Below, piece by piece: positions 41,338 through 51,043 of a stretch of 64,000 bases of DNA. A program made the position numbers and the translations under genes. How positions within the stretch are numbered: the first letter of the stretch is position 1; every line of letters starts with the position of its first letter. Under the pieces are notes generated by a model. The model did no database searches and was not told the DNA's origin. It saw only the letters and a list, made by a program, of their open reading frames with translations. Source of the stretch: Staphylococcus equorum (lineage in GTDB: Bacteria; Bacillota; Bacilli; Staphylococcales; Staphylococcaceae); the NCBI RefSeq assembly GCF_001747895.1, contig NZ_LNNB01000029.1, positions 149,859 through 213,858 on the forward strand, read 5' to 3'.

Positions 41338-42990
41338 ATGAAAAAATTTAAGTTATTTACGATACTTATTGCGCTGACAGTAGTATTAGCAGGTTGTGGT
41401 AGTGCTGAGGGTGTGTACTCAGATAAAGGACAAGTATTTAGAAAAGTATTACCGCAAGATATTTCATCATTAGATACTGCATTGGCAACTGATACAGTAA
41501 CATTTGATTTATATAATCAAATTTATGAAGGACTATATACATTAGATAAAGATGATAAAGCACAACCAGGTGTGGCTAAAGCATTGCCTAAAGAAAGTAA
41601 TGGCGGTAAAACGTTAACGATTGAATTGCGTAAAGATGCGAAATGGTCGAATGGGGATCCAGTTACTGCGCATGACTTCGAGTTTGCCTGGAAGCGCGTA
41701 GTGAATCCTGAAACAGCATCTGAGTATGCCTATATTATGTACGATTTGAAAAATGCGGAAGATATTAATATGGGTAAAAAAGATGTAGATGAATTAGGTG
41801 TAAAAGCACTAGATGACCATACATTAAAGGTGGAATTAAATAAACCAATCCCGTATATTAATGAAATGTTCGCTTTCGGTACATTTATGCCACAAAATGA
41901 AAAAGTTGTTAAAAAGAACGGTCAACAATATGCGACTACCGCTGACAAAACTGTATTTAATGGTCCATTTAAAGTCAAAGATTGGAAAGTTGAAGATAAA
42001 ATTCAACTTGTGAAAAACAAAAACTATTGGGATAAAAAAGAAGTTCATTTAGACCGAGTAAATTATAAAGTGTTAAAAGACCAACAAGCTGGTGCTTCTT
42101 TATACGATACGGGATCGGTTGATGATACTACAATTACTGCAGACCAAGTAGAGAAATACTCAGATAACCCTGGTCTAAAAAAACGCTTGCTAGCAAGTAC
42201 ATTTTATATTAAGTTAAGCCAAGACAATGTCCCTGCATTTAAAAACAAGGATATGAGGCTTGCGATAGCGCAATCTATCGATAAGGAAGGTTATGTTAAC
42301 TCAGTGAAAAATAATGGTTCTGAAGCTACAGATGGTTTCACAGCTAAATTAACTGCCGAAACACCTGATGGTAAAGATTTTACAGAATCTATCGATTCAC
42401 CATTAACATATAACCCGAAAGAGGCAAAAGAACATTATGAAAAAGCTAAAAAAGACTTGGGTATAAAAGATCTGACATTTACGATGAATACAGAAGATAC
42501 ACCGGATGCAAAAATTTCAGCTGAGTATATCAAAGCTCAAGTAGAAAAAACGTTGCCTGGTGTGACATTGAAAATCAAACAATTGCCATTTAAACAACGT
42601 TTAAATCAAGAATCATCAGAAACTTTTGAAGCTTCATTATCAGGTTGGGGACCAGACTATCCAGACCCATTAACATTCTTAAATATTATGACAACTGGTA
42701 ACGCTCAAAATAATACTGGATGGGGCAGCAAAGAATATGACAAATTAGTGAAAGACGCTAATGGCGAACTATTGAAAAAACCAGAAGAACGTAATGCTGC
42801 TATGAAGAAAGCTGAAGAAATCATGCTAAATGACGCACCAGTCGCACCGATTTATCAAAAAGGGGAAGCGCATTTAACAAATCCACAAGTTAAAGGCTTA
42901 ATCTATCACCAAATTGGTGGAGATACATCTCTGAAAAATGTAAAAATAGATAAGAGTATTGATCGCGAAACTGGTGAAAAGAAAGAATAA
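41338..42990 (+). CDS. oppA: Oligopeptide-binding lipoprotein OppA
   Basis: Extracellular lipid-anchored substrate-binding protein of 550 residues. The signal peptide MKKFKLFTILIALTVVLAGC has lipobox LAGC with C20. The family-5 solute-binding blocks are seen in LTIELRKDAKWSNGDPVTAH, DFEFAWKRVVNP and SGWGPDYPDPLTFLN. Runs of GGGGAAAGGGGG precede the start, fitting high expression relative to the permease. A terminator follows. Confidence 0.95.
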   Translation: MKKFKLFTILIALTVVLAGCGSAEGVYSDKGQVFRKVLPQDISSLDTALATDTVTFDLYNQIYEGLYTLDKDDKAQPGVAKALPKESNGGKTLTIELRKDAKWSNGDPVTAHDFEFAWKRVVNPETASEYAYIMYDLKNAEDINMGKKDVDELGVKALDDHTLKVELNKPIPYINEMFAFGTFMPQNEKVVKKNGQQYATTADKTVFNGPFKVKDWKVEDKIQLVKNKNYWDKKEVHLDRVNYKVLKDQQAGASLYDTGSVDDTTITADQVEKYSDNPGLKKRLLASTFYIKLSQDNVPAFKNKDMRLAIAQSIDKEGYVNSVKNNGSEATDGFTAKLTAETPDGKDFTESIDSPLTYNPKEAKEHYEKAKKDLGIKDLTFTMNTEDTPDAKISAEYIKAQVEKTLPGVTLKIKQLPFKQRLNQESSETFEASLSGWGPDYPDPLTFLNIMTTGNAQNNTGWGSKEYDKLVKDANGELLKKPEERNAAMKKAEEIMLNDAPVAPIYQKGEAHLTNPQVKGLIYHQIGGDTSLKNVKIDKSIDRETGEKKE

Positions 42991-43025
42991 CTAGTATAGT
43001 TTTTGAAAAACAAAATAAAAATTAC

Positions 43026-43062
43026 AAACAGCACATCAACATAAGGTTGGTGTGCTGTTTAC
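43026..43062 (+). terminator. Terminator after oppA
   Basis: AAACAGCACATCAAC pairs with GTTGGTGTGCTGTTT across a 5-base loop, followed by T-rich sequence. Confidence 0.85.
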
Positions 43063-43149
43063 TTTGTATATTAAACTAAATTTTACTAGTTATTACTATT
43101 TGAAATTGAGACAACATTTCTTGCTCAATTAGTTATACATGTATTTAAA

Positions 43150-43238
43150 GCACTGGCTGAAGACTTCAGAATGAGACAGTAATTATGGAAAGCTAACACA
43201 AAAAATGCCAACAAAGTTACTGACTTTGTTGGCATTTC
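43150..43238 (+). repeat. Dispersed hairpin repeat, copy D
   Basis: GCACTGGCTGAAGACTTCAG is followed by GGAAAGCTAACACAAAAAAT and the hairpin GCCAACAAAGT...ACTTTGTTGGC. It lies between oppA and the convergent trpS. Confidence 0.8.
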
Positions 43239-43274
43239 AACATATTCTAATCAAATAGAATGTGCCCGTTATAA

Positions 43275-44288
<1,014 letters not shown>

Positions 44289-44385
44289 TTAATTTAATAC
44301 ATATTACCTACATTATAACAGTATTTCAATCATTTGTAATTTATGTTAAACTATAGACATATCAATATTTCTATCCGAATTTATT

Positions 44386-44433
44386 GAGAATTGCTTTTAT
44401 TTTAAATTTTTTGATAAAAATTAAAGAATTCTC
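44386..44433. repeat. Long imperfect inverted repeat upstream of spxA
   Basis: GAGAATT-G-CTTT-T-ATTTT pairs with AAAAT-T-AAAG-AATTCTC. It lies between the divergent trpS and spxA and could be part of the spxA promoter or leader, or a binding site. Confidence 0.4.
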
Positions 44434-44530
44434 ATTTAATTTTAATGTTGAAAGGGTATACTTTGATTGTAAGGTTAAGGAAGACGAAGTTTACTTGAAA
44501 GTTTCTTAATCATATAAATATTGAAATCTA

Positions 44531-44546
44531 ATGAATTTAAATTCAT
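44531..44546. promoter_or_regulatory. Perfect 16-bp palindrome upstream of spxA
   Basis: ATGAATTTAAATTCAT ends 22 bases before the spxA start codon. The core TGAAT-TTAA-ATTCA fits the general ARG-box pattern TGAATWWWWATTCA, though arginine control of spx is not known to me. It could equally be another regulator's operator or chance in AT-rich DNA. Confidence 0.4.
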
Positions 44547-44568
44547 GAAAAATAGGAGAGTGAGATGT

Positions 44569-44964
44569 ATGGTAACATTATTTACTTCACCAAGTTGCAC
44601 ATCTTGCCGTAAAGCGAAAGCATGGTTACAAGAACATGACATTCCGTATACGGAGCGTAACATTTTTTCAGAACACTTAACAATTGACGAAATCAAACAA
44701 ATTTTAAAAATGACTGAAGACGGAACAGATGAAATTATATCTACACGTTCTAAGACTTACCAAAAGTTAAACGTTGATATAGACGCATTACCGCTTCAAG
44801 ATTTATATTCAATTATTCAAGATAACCCTGGTTTATTACGTCGTCCAATTATTTTAGACGAAAAACGTTTACAAGTTGGTTATAACGAAGATGAAATCAG
44901 ACGTTTCTTACCAAGAAAAGTACGTACGTTCCAATTACAAGAAGCGCAACGTATGGTTGACTAA
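44569..44964 (+). CDS. spxA: Global transcriptional regulator Spx
   Basis: ArsC-like protein of 131 residues that binds the alpha subunit of RNA polymerase and redirects transcription under thiol stress. The redox switch C10-T-S-C13 is in [13 protein letters not shown], and [20 protein letters not shown] is the conserved core. The ATG at 44569 gives the standard [11 protein letters not shown]-terminus; the longer frame adds 16 residues. Spx is degraded by ClpXP with YjbH, encoded 6 kb further on. Confidence 0.96.
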   Translation: MVTLFTSPSCTSCRKAKAWLQEHDIPYTERNIFSEHLTIDEIKQILKMTEDGTDEIISTRSKTYQKLNVDIDALPLQDLYSIIQDNPGLLRRPIILDEKRLQVGYNEDEIRRFLPRKVRTFQLQEAQRMVD

Positions 44965-44988
44965 AACAAATTATAATTTACAATATTG

Positions 44989-45030
44989 GCCATAAAGTAG
45001 CATATTTATGATGTTGCTTTATGGCTTTAT
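44989..45030 (+). terminator. Terminator after spxA
   Basis: GCCATAAAG pairs with CTTTATGGC, followed by TTTATTATAT. Confidence 0.7.
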
Positions 45031-45039
45031 TATATTTAG

Positions 45040-45171
45040 CATAACAAATAGACTCAGAGTGAAGTCAAATGAACCGATTATTTTATATTTCAAGACTTTT
45101 AAAAACAATGGGCCATTTGATTGAAGAATGATAAAAGCGAAACAGCACTTGGTAATTAGTGCTGTTTTTTT
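45040..45171 (+). ncRNA. Candidate small RNA between spxA and mecA
   Basis: A second strong terminator (AACAGCACT/AGTGCTGTT plus seven T, 45141-45172) lies about 140 bases before mecA and 110 bases after the spxA terminator, with no reading frame to serve. A TCAAATG/CATTTGA pair (45068-45074, 45115-45121) could close a domain. A weak promoter (TTGCTT, 17 bases, TAGCAT, from 45014) would start it near 45049. It may instead be spxA read-through or a mecA leader. Confidence 0.35.
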
Positions 45172-45309
45172 GGCTTATGTTAGGGTATGTGTTAATATAA
45201 GAGACCAATTAGGAAATAGTAAAAATTAATGAAACAAATCAATTGTAATTATTACTACGTTCTAATACAATAATGATTACTATTCATCGACTGTAAGGAG
45301 TGAGATGAT

Positions 45310-46029
45310 ATGAGAATAGAGCGTGTTGACGATACTACTGTTAAATTATTTATAACATATAGTGATATAGAGGCTAGAGGTTTTAAACGTGAGGATTTGT
45401 GGACAAATCGTAAGCGTGGTGAAGAGTTCTTTTGGAACATGATGGAAGAAGTCAACGAAGAAGAAGATTTTGTAGTTGAAGGCCCTTTATGGATACAAGT
45501 ACATGCTTTTGAAAAAGGTGTTGAAGTAACAATATCTAAATCTAAAAATGAAGACCTTATTAATATGTCAGAGAATGGTGATAACGAACAACTTGATTAT
45601 CAAGTGAACGATTTATTATCACAGACGTTTGATCAAGATGATAGTTTAGAAGATTTATTTGAACAACGTCAACAACAAAAAGAAAGCAACCACGATCAAG
45701 AAAATAACGACCATAAACAACAAAGCACACGTACAGTAATTGTTAAATTTAACGATTTAGAAGAAGTTATTGATTATGCACATCACAACAATCAATCAGT
45801 AGATGACTTTGAAGATTTATTATACAGTTTTAATAATATATACTACTATGCTGTTCATTTTGATGAAACAGTGGATCAAGAATCAATTAATGATAGTTAT
45901 AGTCAATTACTTGAATTCGCATATCCTACTGACAAATCAGAAGTATATTTAAACGACTATGCAAAAATTATTATGAGTCATAATGTTGCGTCGCAAGTAC
46001 GTCGTTATTTCCCAAGTGCGACAGAATAA
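45310..46029 (+). CDS. mecA: Adapter protein MecA
   Basis: Adaptor that delivers substrates to ClpCP and assembles the ClpC hexamer; not the methicillin-resistance gene of the same symbol. It has 239 residues. The N-terminal substrate-binding domain starts MRIERVDDTTVKLFITYSDI, an acidic/glutamine-rich linker (about 95-140) follows, and the C-terminal ClpC-binding domain begins TRTVIVKFNDLEEVIDYA. AAGGAG precedes the ATG. It is encoded between spxA and coiA, as in other staphylococci. Confidence 0.95.
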   Translation: MRIERVDDTTVKLFITYSDIEARGFKREDLWTNRKRGEEFFWNMMEEVNEEEDFVVEGPLWIQVHAFEKGVEVTISKSKNEDLINMSENGDNEQLDYQVNDLLSQTFDQDDSLEDLFEQRQQQKESNHDQENNDHKQQSTRTVIVKFNDLEEVIDYAHHNNQSVDDFEDLLYSFNNIYYYAVHFDETVDQESINDSYSQLLEFAYPTDKSEVYLNDYAKIIMSHNVASQVRRYFPSATE

Positions 46030-46053
46030 TATAAATTTTTTTATTTAAAATTG

Positions 46054-46089
46054 AGACCTGTTGAAATTTAATTTTCAGCAGGTCTTTTT
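46054..46089 (+). terminator. Terminator after mecA
   Basis: AGACCTGTTGAAA pairs with TTCAGCAGGTCT (small mismatch), followed by TTTTTG. Confidence 0.85.
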
Positions 46090-46142
46090 GTGTACCTTAT
46101 TTTATTTATGTTCAATTGTCAGTGGTATATAAATCATTTTCT

Positions 46143-46170
46143 ATCATTACTATATTTTAAAAGTAATGAT
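46143..46170. promoter_or_regulatory. Palindrome upstream of coiA
   Basis: ATCATTACT and AGTAATGAT form a 9-bp perfect inverted repeat, 10 bases apart, about 40 bases before the coiA start. It is a possible operator; no ComK box was recognised. Confidence 0.35.
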
Positions 46171-46208
46171 TCGTTTGTAACAGTGTAATAAAATGAGGTG
46201 GTAAAATT

Positions 46209-47207
46209 ATGTTATGTGCAAGAAATGAAAGTAACCAAATCATATCAGCAATGATTGCTCAAAAAGGGCATCAATATACGTGTCCGCATTGTAATAATAA
46301 AGTTATATTTAAAAAAGGCCAATTCATTGCACCTCATTTTGCCCATGTAAGTAAAAGGGAGCTTACATGCAATAAAGGAGAAACTTATGAACACTATCGT
46401 CTTAAATACTATCTTGCTCAATGGTTTGAAAAATATAATTATGATGTTGCCATAGAACCTTATATTACAGGATGTTATCAATACCCTGATTTAATCATAA
46501 ATCACAGTATAGCAATTGAAATACAATTTTCACGAATTACGATATCAAATATAAAAAAACGCAGTATATCCTTACAAAAATGTGGACTAGATGTTGTATG
46601 GATTATTAATAATCCAAGTTATGATAAGATAACAAAAATTTTAATGCTTACAACTTATGAACGGACTTATATTAATTTAAAAGACCGCCATTTAATTGCT
46701 TGGAATGATTACACACAAGAACTGTACAAATATAAGATATTACAATATCTTGGTGGCAAACGTTATGTTGCGAAAAGAGAGATTGTTCCAAATGATGCTT
46801 TGATACATAACTCGACTCATGTAGATATTCAATATAACAATTTAACTTTAAAGTTAAGTGAAACTGCAATCATTAAATACTTGAAGCATTGTCGTAATAG
46901 ACGTTCGGTACTTGAGCCGAGTCTTAGCGTTATGTACCAATTACAATTATCAGAGTCATGGGTAAGTAAACATCTTGGTATCATTTTCCCAGAACAATTA
47001 TATGTGAAATCTCATCCAGTATATTGGCAATTACAACTTCTATTTATGTTAAAGCATGTACAATTTAAGTTAAGTGATTTTATAAAATTAATTGAGTATA
47101 ATGAATTTTATACAGGGGATGTTAATAAGGAAGAAATTGCTAGGGAAATGGTTAGGAAATTTCAGAAATTGAATTATAGCATTGGACGTAATAACGTGCA
47201 AAAATGA
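46209..47207 (+). CDS. coiA: Competence protein CoiA-like
   Basis: Nuclease-like competence protein of 332 residues that in naturally transformable Firmicutes acts in recombination of incoming DNA. The N-terminal zinc-finger-like CPHCNNKVIFKKGQFIAPHF and the H-Y-x-L-K segment are followed by a PD-(D/E)xK-type core, YPDLIINHSIAIEIQFS. The start has GAGGTGG at good spacing. pepF follows after 54 bases and may be co-transcribed. Confidence 0.85.
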   Translation: MLCARNESNQIISAMIAQKGHQYTCPHCNNKVIFKKGQFIAPHFAHVSKRELTCNKGETYEHYRLKYYLAQWFEKYNYDVAIEPYITGCYQYPDLIINHSIAIEIQFSRITISNIKKRSISLQKCGLDVVWIINNPSYDKITKILMLTTYERTYINLKDRHLIAWNDYTQELYKYKILQYLGGKRYVAKREIVPNDALIHNSTHVDIQYNNLTLKLSETAIIKYLKHCRNRRSVLEPSLSVMYQLQLSESWVSKHLGIIFPEQLYVKSHPVYWQLQLLFMLKHVQFKLSDFIKLIEYNEFYTGDVNKEEIAREMVRKFQKLNYSIGRNNVQK

Positions 47208-47261
47208 TTGTTACGTGAGAAAATTATAATAATGAACTTTATAGGAGGTTTACTTAATATT

Positions 47262-49070
47262 ATGACTGAACAATTAACAAGAGAAGAACAAGAACGTAAA
47301 TACCCTGAATATACATGGGACTTAACTACTATTTTCGAATCAGATGAGGCTTTTGAAGCAGCATTTAAAGAAGTGGAAAATAACATAGGACAAGAAGAAC
47401 AATTTAGAGGTCATTTAGCTGATAGTGCAGAAACACTTTATAACGCATTAGCTTTAGAAGACGAACTGGGTTCTCAATTAGAAAAAGTATACGTATATGC
47501 ACATCTAAAACAAGATCAAGATACTGCAAATGATAAGTACACGGGATACGAGTCACGTGCACATCAACTTATTATTAAATTTAGTTCTGGATGGAGTTTC
47601 TTAGTTCCAGAAATTTTACAAATTGATGAAGCACAAATCCAAAATTTCATTGAATCTAATGATGATTTAAAACGTTATGCATTTGATTTGAAACTGATTA
47701 ATGAAAAACGACCTCATGTTTTAAGTGCAGATAAAGAAAAATTACTTACTGAGGCACAAGATGCTTTAGCAACATCAGATAATGTATATGGTATGTTTAG
47801 TAACGCTGATTTAGAATTTGAAGATGCAATTGATAAAGATGGTAATCATCATTCATTAACTCAAGGTACGTTTATAAAATGTTTAGAATCAGATGATCGT
47901 ATTTTACGTAAATCTGCATTTGAAAATTTATATAAAGCCTATGGTTCATTTAACAATACATTAAGCGCAACTTTAGCTGGCGAAGTGAAAAAGAATGTGT
48001 TTAATGCCAAAACACATAATTACGAAACTGCAAGAGCAGCAGCATTAAGTAATAATCATATACCAGAAGAAGTATATGATAATTTAGTTAAAACTGTGCA
48101 TAACTACTTACCATTATTACATCGTTATACGAAATTACGTAAAGACTTATTAGGTTTAGAAGATATGAAGATGTACGATCTTTATACACCTTTAGTTAAA
48201 GATGTGAAATTTGAAATGCCGTATGAAGAAGCTAAAGATTGGATGGTAAAAGCTTTACAACCTATGGGCGAAGAATATATGAAAGTTGTTGAAGAAGGGT
48301 TGAATCATCGCTGGGTAGACGTATACGAAAATAAAGGTAAACGCTCAGGTGGTTATTCTTCAGGTGCGCATTTAACTAATCCCTTTATATTATTAAATTG
48401 GTCCAATACAGTGAGTGATTTATATACATTAGTGCATGAATTTGGTCACTCTGCACATAGTTATTTCAGTCGTCAAAACCAGCCAGCCAATTCAAGTGGT
48501 TATACAATTTTTGTAGCAGAAGTAGCTTCTACATGTAATGAAGCATTATTAAGCGACTACATGGACAAACATTTAGATGATGAACGTAGACTATTATTAC
48601 TTAATCAAGAACTTGAACGTTTCCGTGCAACATTATTTAGACAGACAATGTTTGCTGAATTTGAGCATAAGATTCATCAAATCGAAGAGGCAGGAGAACC
48701 ACTTACAGCAAACCGTATGAATGAAGAATACGCAGAATTGAATAGACAATACTTTGGTGATTCTGTTGAAACAGATGAAGATATTAGTAAAGAATGGTCA
48801 AGAATTCCTCACTTCTATATGAATTATTATGTGTATCAATATGCAACTGGATATAGTGCAGCTCAAAGTTTAAGTCGTCAAATTTTGGCTGAAGGCCAAC
48901 CAGCAGTGGACAGATATATTAATGAATTCTTGAAAAAAGGTAGCTCAGATTACCCAATTGAAATACTTAAAAATGCAGGTGTAGATATGACAACTCCTGA
49001 ACCAATTGAACAAGCTTGCCAAGTATTCGAACAAAAATTAGACGCTTTTGAAAAGCTTATGAAAGCTTAG
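47262..49070 (+). CDS. pepF: Oligoendopeptidase F
   Basis: Cytoplasmic M3 zinc metallopeptidase that cuts oligopeptides, working downstream of peptide uptake such as Opp. It has 602 residues. The zinc motif HEFGH is at 392-396 in TLVHEFGHSAHSYFS, with the third ligand in FVAEVASTCNEALL. The ATG at 47262 (MTEQLTREEQ) gives the usual staphylococcal N-terminus, although the AGGAGG is 13 bases away, a little far. The small RNA RsaE lies directly downstream. Confidence 0.94.
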   Translation: MTEQLTREEQERKYPEYTWDLTTIFESDEAFEAAFKEVENNIGQEEQFRGHLADSAETLYNALALEDELGSQLEKVYVYAHLKQDQDTANDKYTGYESRAHQLIIKFSSGWSFLVPEILQIDEAQIQNFIESNDDLKRYAFDLKLINEKRPHVLSADKEKLLTEAQDALATSDNVYGMFSNADLEFEDAIDKDGNHHSLTQGTFIKCLESDDRILRKSAFENLYKAYGSFNNTLSATLAGEVKKNVFNAKTHNYETARAAALSNNHIPEEVYDNLVKTVHNYLPLLHRYTKLRKDLLGLEDMKMYDLYTPLVKDVKFEMPYEEAKDWMVKALQPMGEEYMKVVEEGLNHRWVDVYENKGKRSGGYSSGAHLTNPFILLNWSNTVSDLYTLVHEFGHSAHSYFSRQNQPANSSGYTIFVAEVASTCNEALLSDYMDKHLDDERRLLLLNQELERFRATLFRQTMFAEFEHKIHQIEEAGEPLTANRMNEEYAELNRQYFGDSVETDEDISKEWSRIPHFYMNYYVYQYATGYSAAQSLSRQILAEGQPAVDRYINEFLKKGSSDYPIEILKNAGVDMTTPEPIEQACQVFEQKLDAFEKLMKA

Positions 49071-49134
49071 TGTGAATGTATTCGTTTTCAATATGACAAG
49101 TTTGTGACAAAGTGATTTTATTTAAACTAAATGG

Positions 49135-49163
49135 TTGAAAGACGCATTTTAGCGTGTTATATT
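49135..49163 (+). promoter_or_regulatory. Promoter of RsaE/RoxS
   Basis: TTGAAA, 17 bases and TATATT place the start of transcription at about 49172. Upstream, TTTGTGACAAAGTGA (from 49101) contains a TTGTGA half-site as in Rex boxes, but the partner half is poor. SrrAB (S. aureus) and ResD/Rex (B. subtilis) control are known for this RNA. Confidence 0.65.
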
Positions 49164-49171
49164 ATAAACAT

Positions 49172-49271
49172 GAAATTAATCACATAACAAACATACCCCT
49201 TTGTTTGAAGTGAGAAAATTTCTCCCATCCCCTTTGTTTAGCGCCGTGTAATCAGACACGGCGTTTTTTTT
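49172..49271 (+). ncRNA. rsaE: Small regulatory RNA RsaE (RoxS)
   Basis: This is the known 3'-of-pepF small RNA of staphylococci and bacilli. It is about 100 nt, begins GAAATTAATCACATAACAAA, has C-rich single-stranded motifs (ATACCCCT and TCTCCCATCCCC) that pair with Shine-Dalgarno sequences of target mRNAs, and ends in the CGCCGTGT/ACACGGCG terminator with eight T. It lowers translation of TCA-cycle and folate-pathway mRNAs and links carbon flow to NAD/NADH and respiration. The sequence and locus agree with the described gene as I remember it. Confidence 0.95.
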
Positions 49272-49315
49272 ATATCCTTTTTTAATTAAATTCAAAAATA
49301 TGAATAACTATTCGT

Positions 49316-49370
49316 TTGACTTTAAAAAATTAAAGTTATAGAATTAACTTGTACTTAAAATAAATACAAG
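49316..49370 (+). promoter_or_regulatory. Promoter and operator-like palindrome of the NAD(P)-binding gene
   Basis: TTGACT, 17 bases and TAGAAT (49316-49344) form a sigma-A promoter. CTTGTA-N11-TACAAG (49348-49370) lies exactly over the expected start of transcription, a typical repressor place. Confidence 0.5.
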
Positions 49371-49385
49371 GAAGAGGTTGTATAT

Positions 49386-50000
49386 ATGAAATTAGCAGTT
49401 GTAGCAGCAAATGGTAAAGCAGGGCAACTCATTACAAAAGAAGCTTATGATAGAGGGCTAGACGTGACTGCCATTGTAAGAAGTTCAAATAAAACAGTAG
49501 CAGATCAAGTGATTCAAAAAGATTTATTCGATTTAACAACGGCTGACATTGCAGAATTTGATGTAGTTATCGATGCTTTTGGGCAACCTGATGAAAATAA
49601 ATTAGATGAACATAGTAAATCAATGAAACATCTAGGCGATTTAGTAAGTAACAGCAACAAGCGTTTGTTAATTATTGGTGGGGCAGGTAGTTTATATGTA
49701 GATGAAGCACATACGCTGAAGTTGATAGACGCGCCAGATTTTCCTGAACAATTTAAAAAGACTAGCCAAGCACAAATCAAAACACTAGAAGAAATACAAA
49801 AACGAAAAGATGTAAAATGGACATTTGTTTGTCCAGCACCAGATTTCCAATATGATGGTGAGAAAACAGGAGAATATAAATTGAGTGCAGACGAAGTTAT
49901 TGGCTCAAATGTAAGTTATGCAGATTTTGCTCAAGCAATGGTAGATGAAGCAGTAGATGCACAACATATCCAACAACGTTTTGCAGTATTTGCGAAATAA
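49386..50000 (+). CDS. NAD(P)-binding SDR-like oxidoreductase
   Basis: A 204-residue protein of the atypical short-chain dehydrogenase/NmrA-like group. The N-terminal dinucleotide motif is VVAANGKAGQLI; DVVIDAFGQPD and LLIIGGAGSLYVD follow, and VKWTFVCPAPDFQ is the conserved C-terminal block. The usual YxxxK pair is absent, typical of this group. It is probably a flavin or quinone reductase-like enzyme or an NAD(P)H sensor. GGAAGAGG precedes the ATG. It has its own promoter. Confidence 0.8.
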   Translation: MKLAVVAANGKAGQLITKEAYDRGLDVTAIVRSSNKTVADQVIQKDLFDLTTADIAEFDVVIDAFGQPDENKLDEHSKSMKHLGDLVSNSNKRLLIIGGAGSLYVDEAHTLKLIDAPDFPEQFKKTSQAQIKTLEEIQKRKDVKWTFVCPAPDFQYDGEKTGEYKLSADEVIGSNVSYADFAQAMVDEAVDAQHIQQRFAVFAK

Positions 50001-50084
50001 AATAATAATGAAAACTATAGTAAGATGAGGCTATGTCTCAGCTCCGAAATATAAATAGTGATTTGGACTGATACTTGGGGAAAA

Positions 50085-50171
50085 GCACTAGAAGAAGACT
50101 ATAGACTGAAGCTGTGCTAGCGAAAAGCATGCACAAAAAATGCCAACAAAGCCTGCGACTTTGTTGGCATT
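50085..50171 (+). repeat. Dispersed hairpin repeat, copy E
   Basis: GCACTAGAAGAAGACTATAG is followed by GCGAAAAGCATGCACAAAAA and the hairpin GCCAACAAAG...CTTTGTTGGC. It lies between the NAD(P)-binding gene and the convergent yjbH. Confidence 0.8.
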
Positions 50172-50174
50172 CTG

Positions 50175-50199
50175 AGATAGCCCAAAAGGCTATCTTTTT
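50175..50199 (+). terminator. Hairpin with T run beside repeat copy E
   Basis: AGATAGCC pairs with GGCTATCT across a 5-base loop, followed by TTTTATTTG. Confidence 0.75.
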
Positions 50200-50237
50200 A
50201 TTTGTTAAAAAAGTGTGATTATCTGTTTATTGCACAT

Positions 50238-51026
50238 TCAAATTTTAGATCTCCAAAATTTTCCATCTGGAGATTTAAGTTTTTCTATCTTTTGTTGCAG
50301 TGCTAATTTTTTAAGTTCTTTATTCATTAATTTTTCAGGCCATTCATAAATGGTAAGTAACTCTTCTTTAGTAACTAATTGCTGTTGTTGTATATAACCT
50401 TCGAGTGTAGGCGGTAATTTTTTTTCAATTGGTGTTCCAATTAGTTCATTTATGATATACGTATAGATGTGATAAGGATAGAGACCTTCAACTTTCAATC
50501 CTTCTTCGTGAACGTCTTCATTAAAGAATACAAGTGAAGGCGCTTCTTCAATCTCCATTTCTCGTGCAATATGCAAGTCTACTTGTAAGCTTTCTTTTAA
50601 ATAGCTACTATGCAAATCTTCTTTAAAGACTTCATAATCTAACCCTGCATTACTTATACAATTATTGACCATTGATTCAGTGATTATATCTCTTTTTGGT
50701 ATAATTTCATTTTGTACAAGGTGTATAAAACGTTCTGCACGTAAGCGGCCTTGAAGTTCAGCAGCCTTATATGCGAGTGCAATATTATCTAAGTCCGACG
50801 TGCTCTGTGCTTGGCATTTTGTTAAGACACGTAAAGATGGATTTAATATATGTCTTATACTGATATATTGCTTATACTCTATACGTAATTTAGAGAGAAT
50901 TGCTGATAATTTGAAGCAATCTTTACTGAATGGGTCGAAAAAAGAATAAATTTCTATCTTACTCACAGGTGAAAGATTCGCATCTTCACGACTATTAGCA
51001 TGTATTAATTTTAATTCTTCAGTCAT
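50238..51026 (-). CDS. yjbH: ClpXP adaptor protein YjbH
   Basis: DsbA-fold adaptor of 262 residues that presents Spx to ClpXP; loss stabilises Spx and alters stress and beta-lactam responses in S. aureus. Recognised by VSKIEIYSFFDPFSKDCFK, LTKCQAQSTS..NIALAYKAAE and VEGLYPYHIYTYIINE. The start is the ATG at 51026 with AGGTG eight bases before it; another ATG two codons earlier is too near. It is third gene in the minus-strand set yjbK-yjbI-yjbH. Confidence 0.92.
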   Translation of the reverse strand: MTEELKLIHANSREDANLSPVSKIEIYSFFDPFSKDCFKLSAILSKLRIEYKQYISIRHILNPSLRVLTKCQAQSTSDLDNIALAYKAAELQGRLRAERFIHLVQNEIIPKRDIITESMVNNCISNAGLDYEVFKEDLHSSYLKESLQVDLHIAREMEIEEAPSLVFFNEDVHEEGLKVEGLYPYHIYTYIINELIGTPIEKKLPPTLEGYIQQQQLVTKEELLTIYEWPEKLMNKELKKLALQQKIEKLKSPDGKFWRSKI

Positions 51027-51043
51027 GTACATTTCACCTACAA

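Noticed and set aside
45310..46029. Methicillin-resistance mecA
   Set aside because: The product is the 239-residue ClpC adaptor MecA; no penicillin-binding domain is present.
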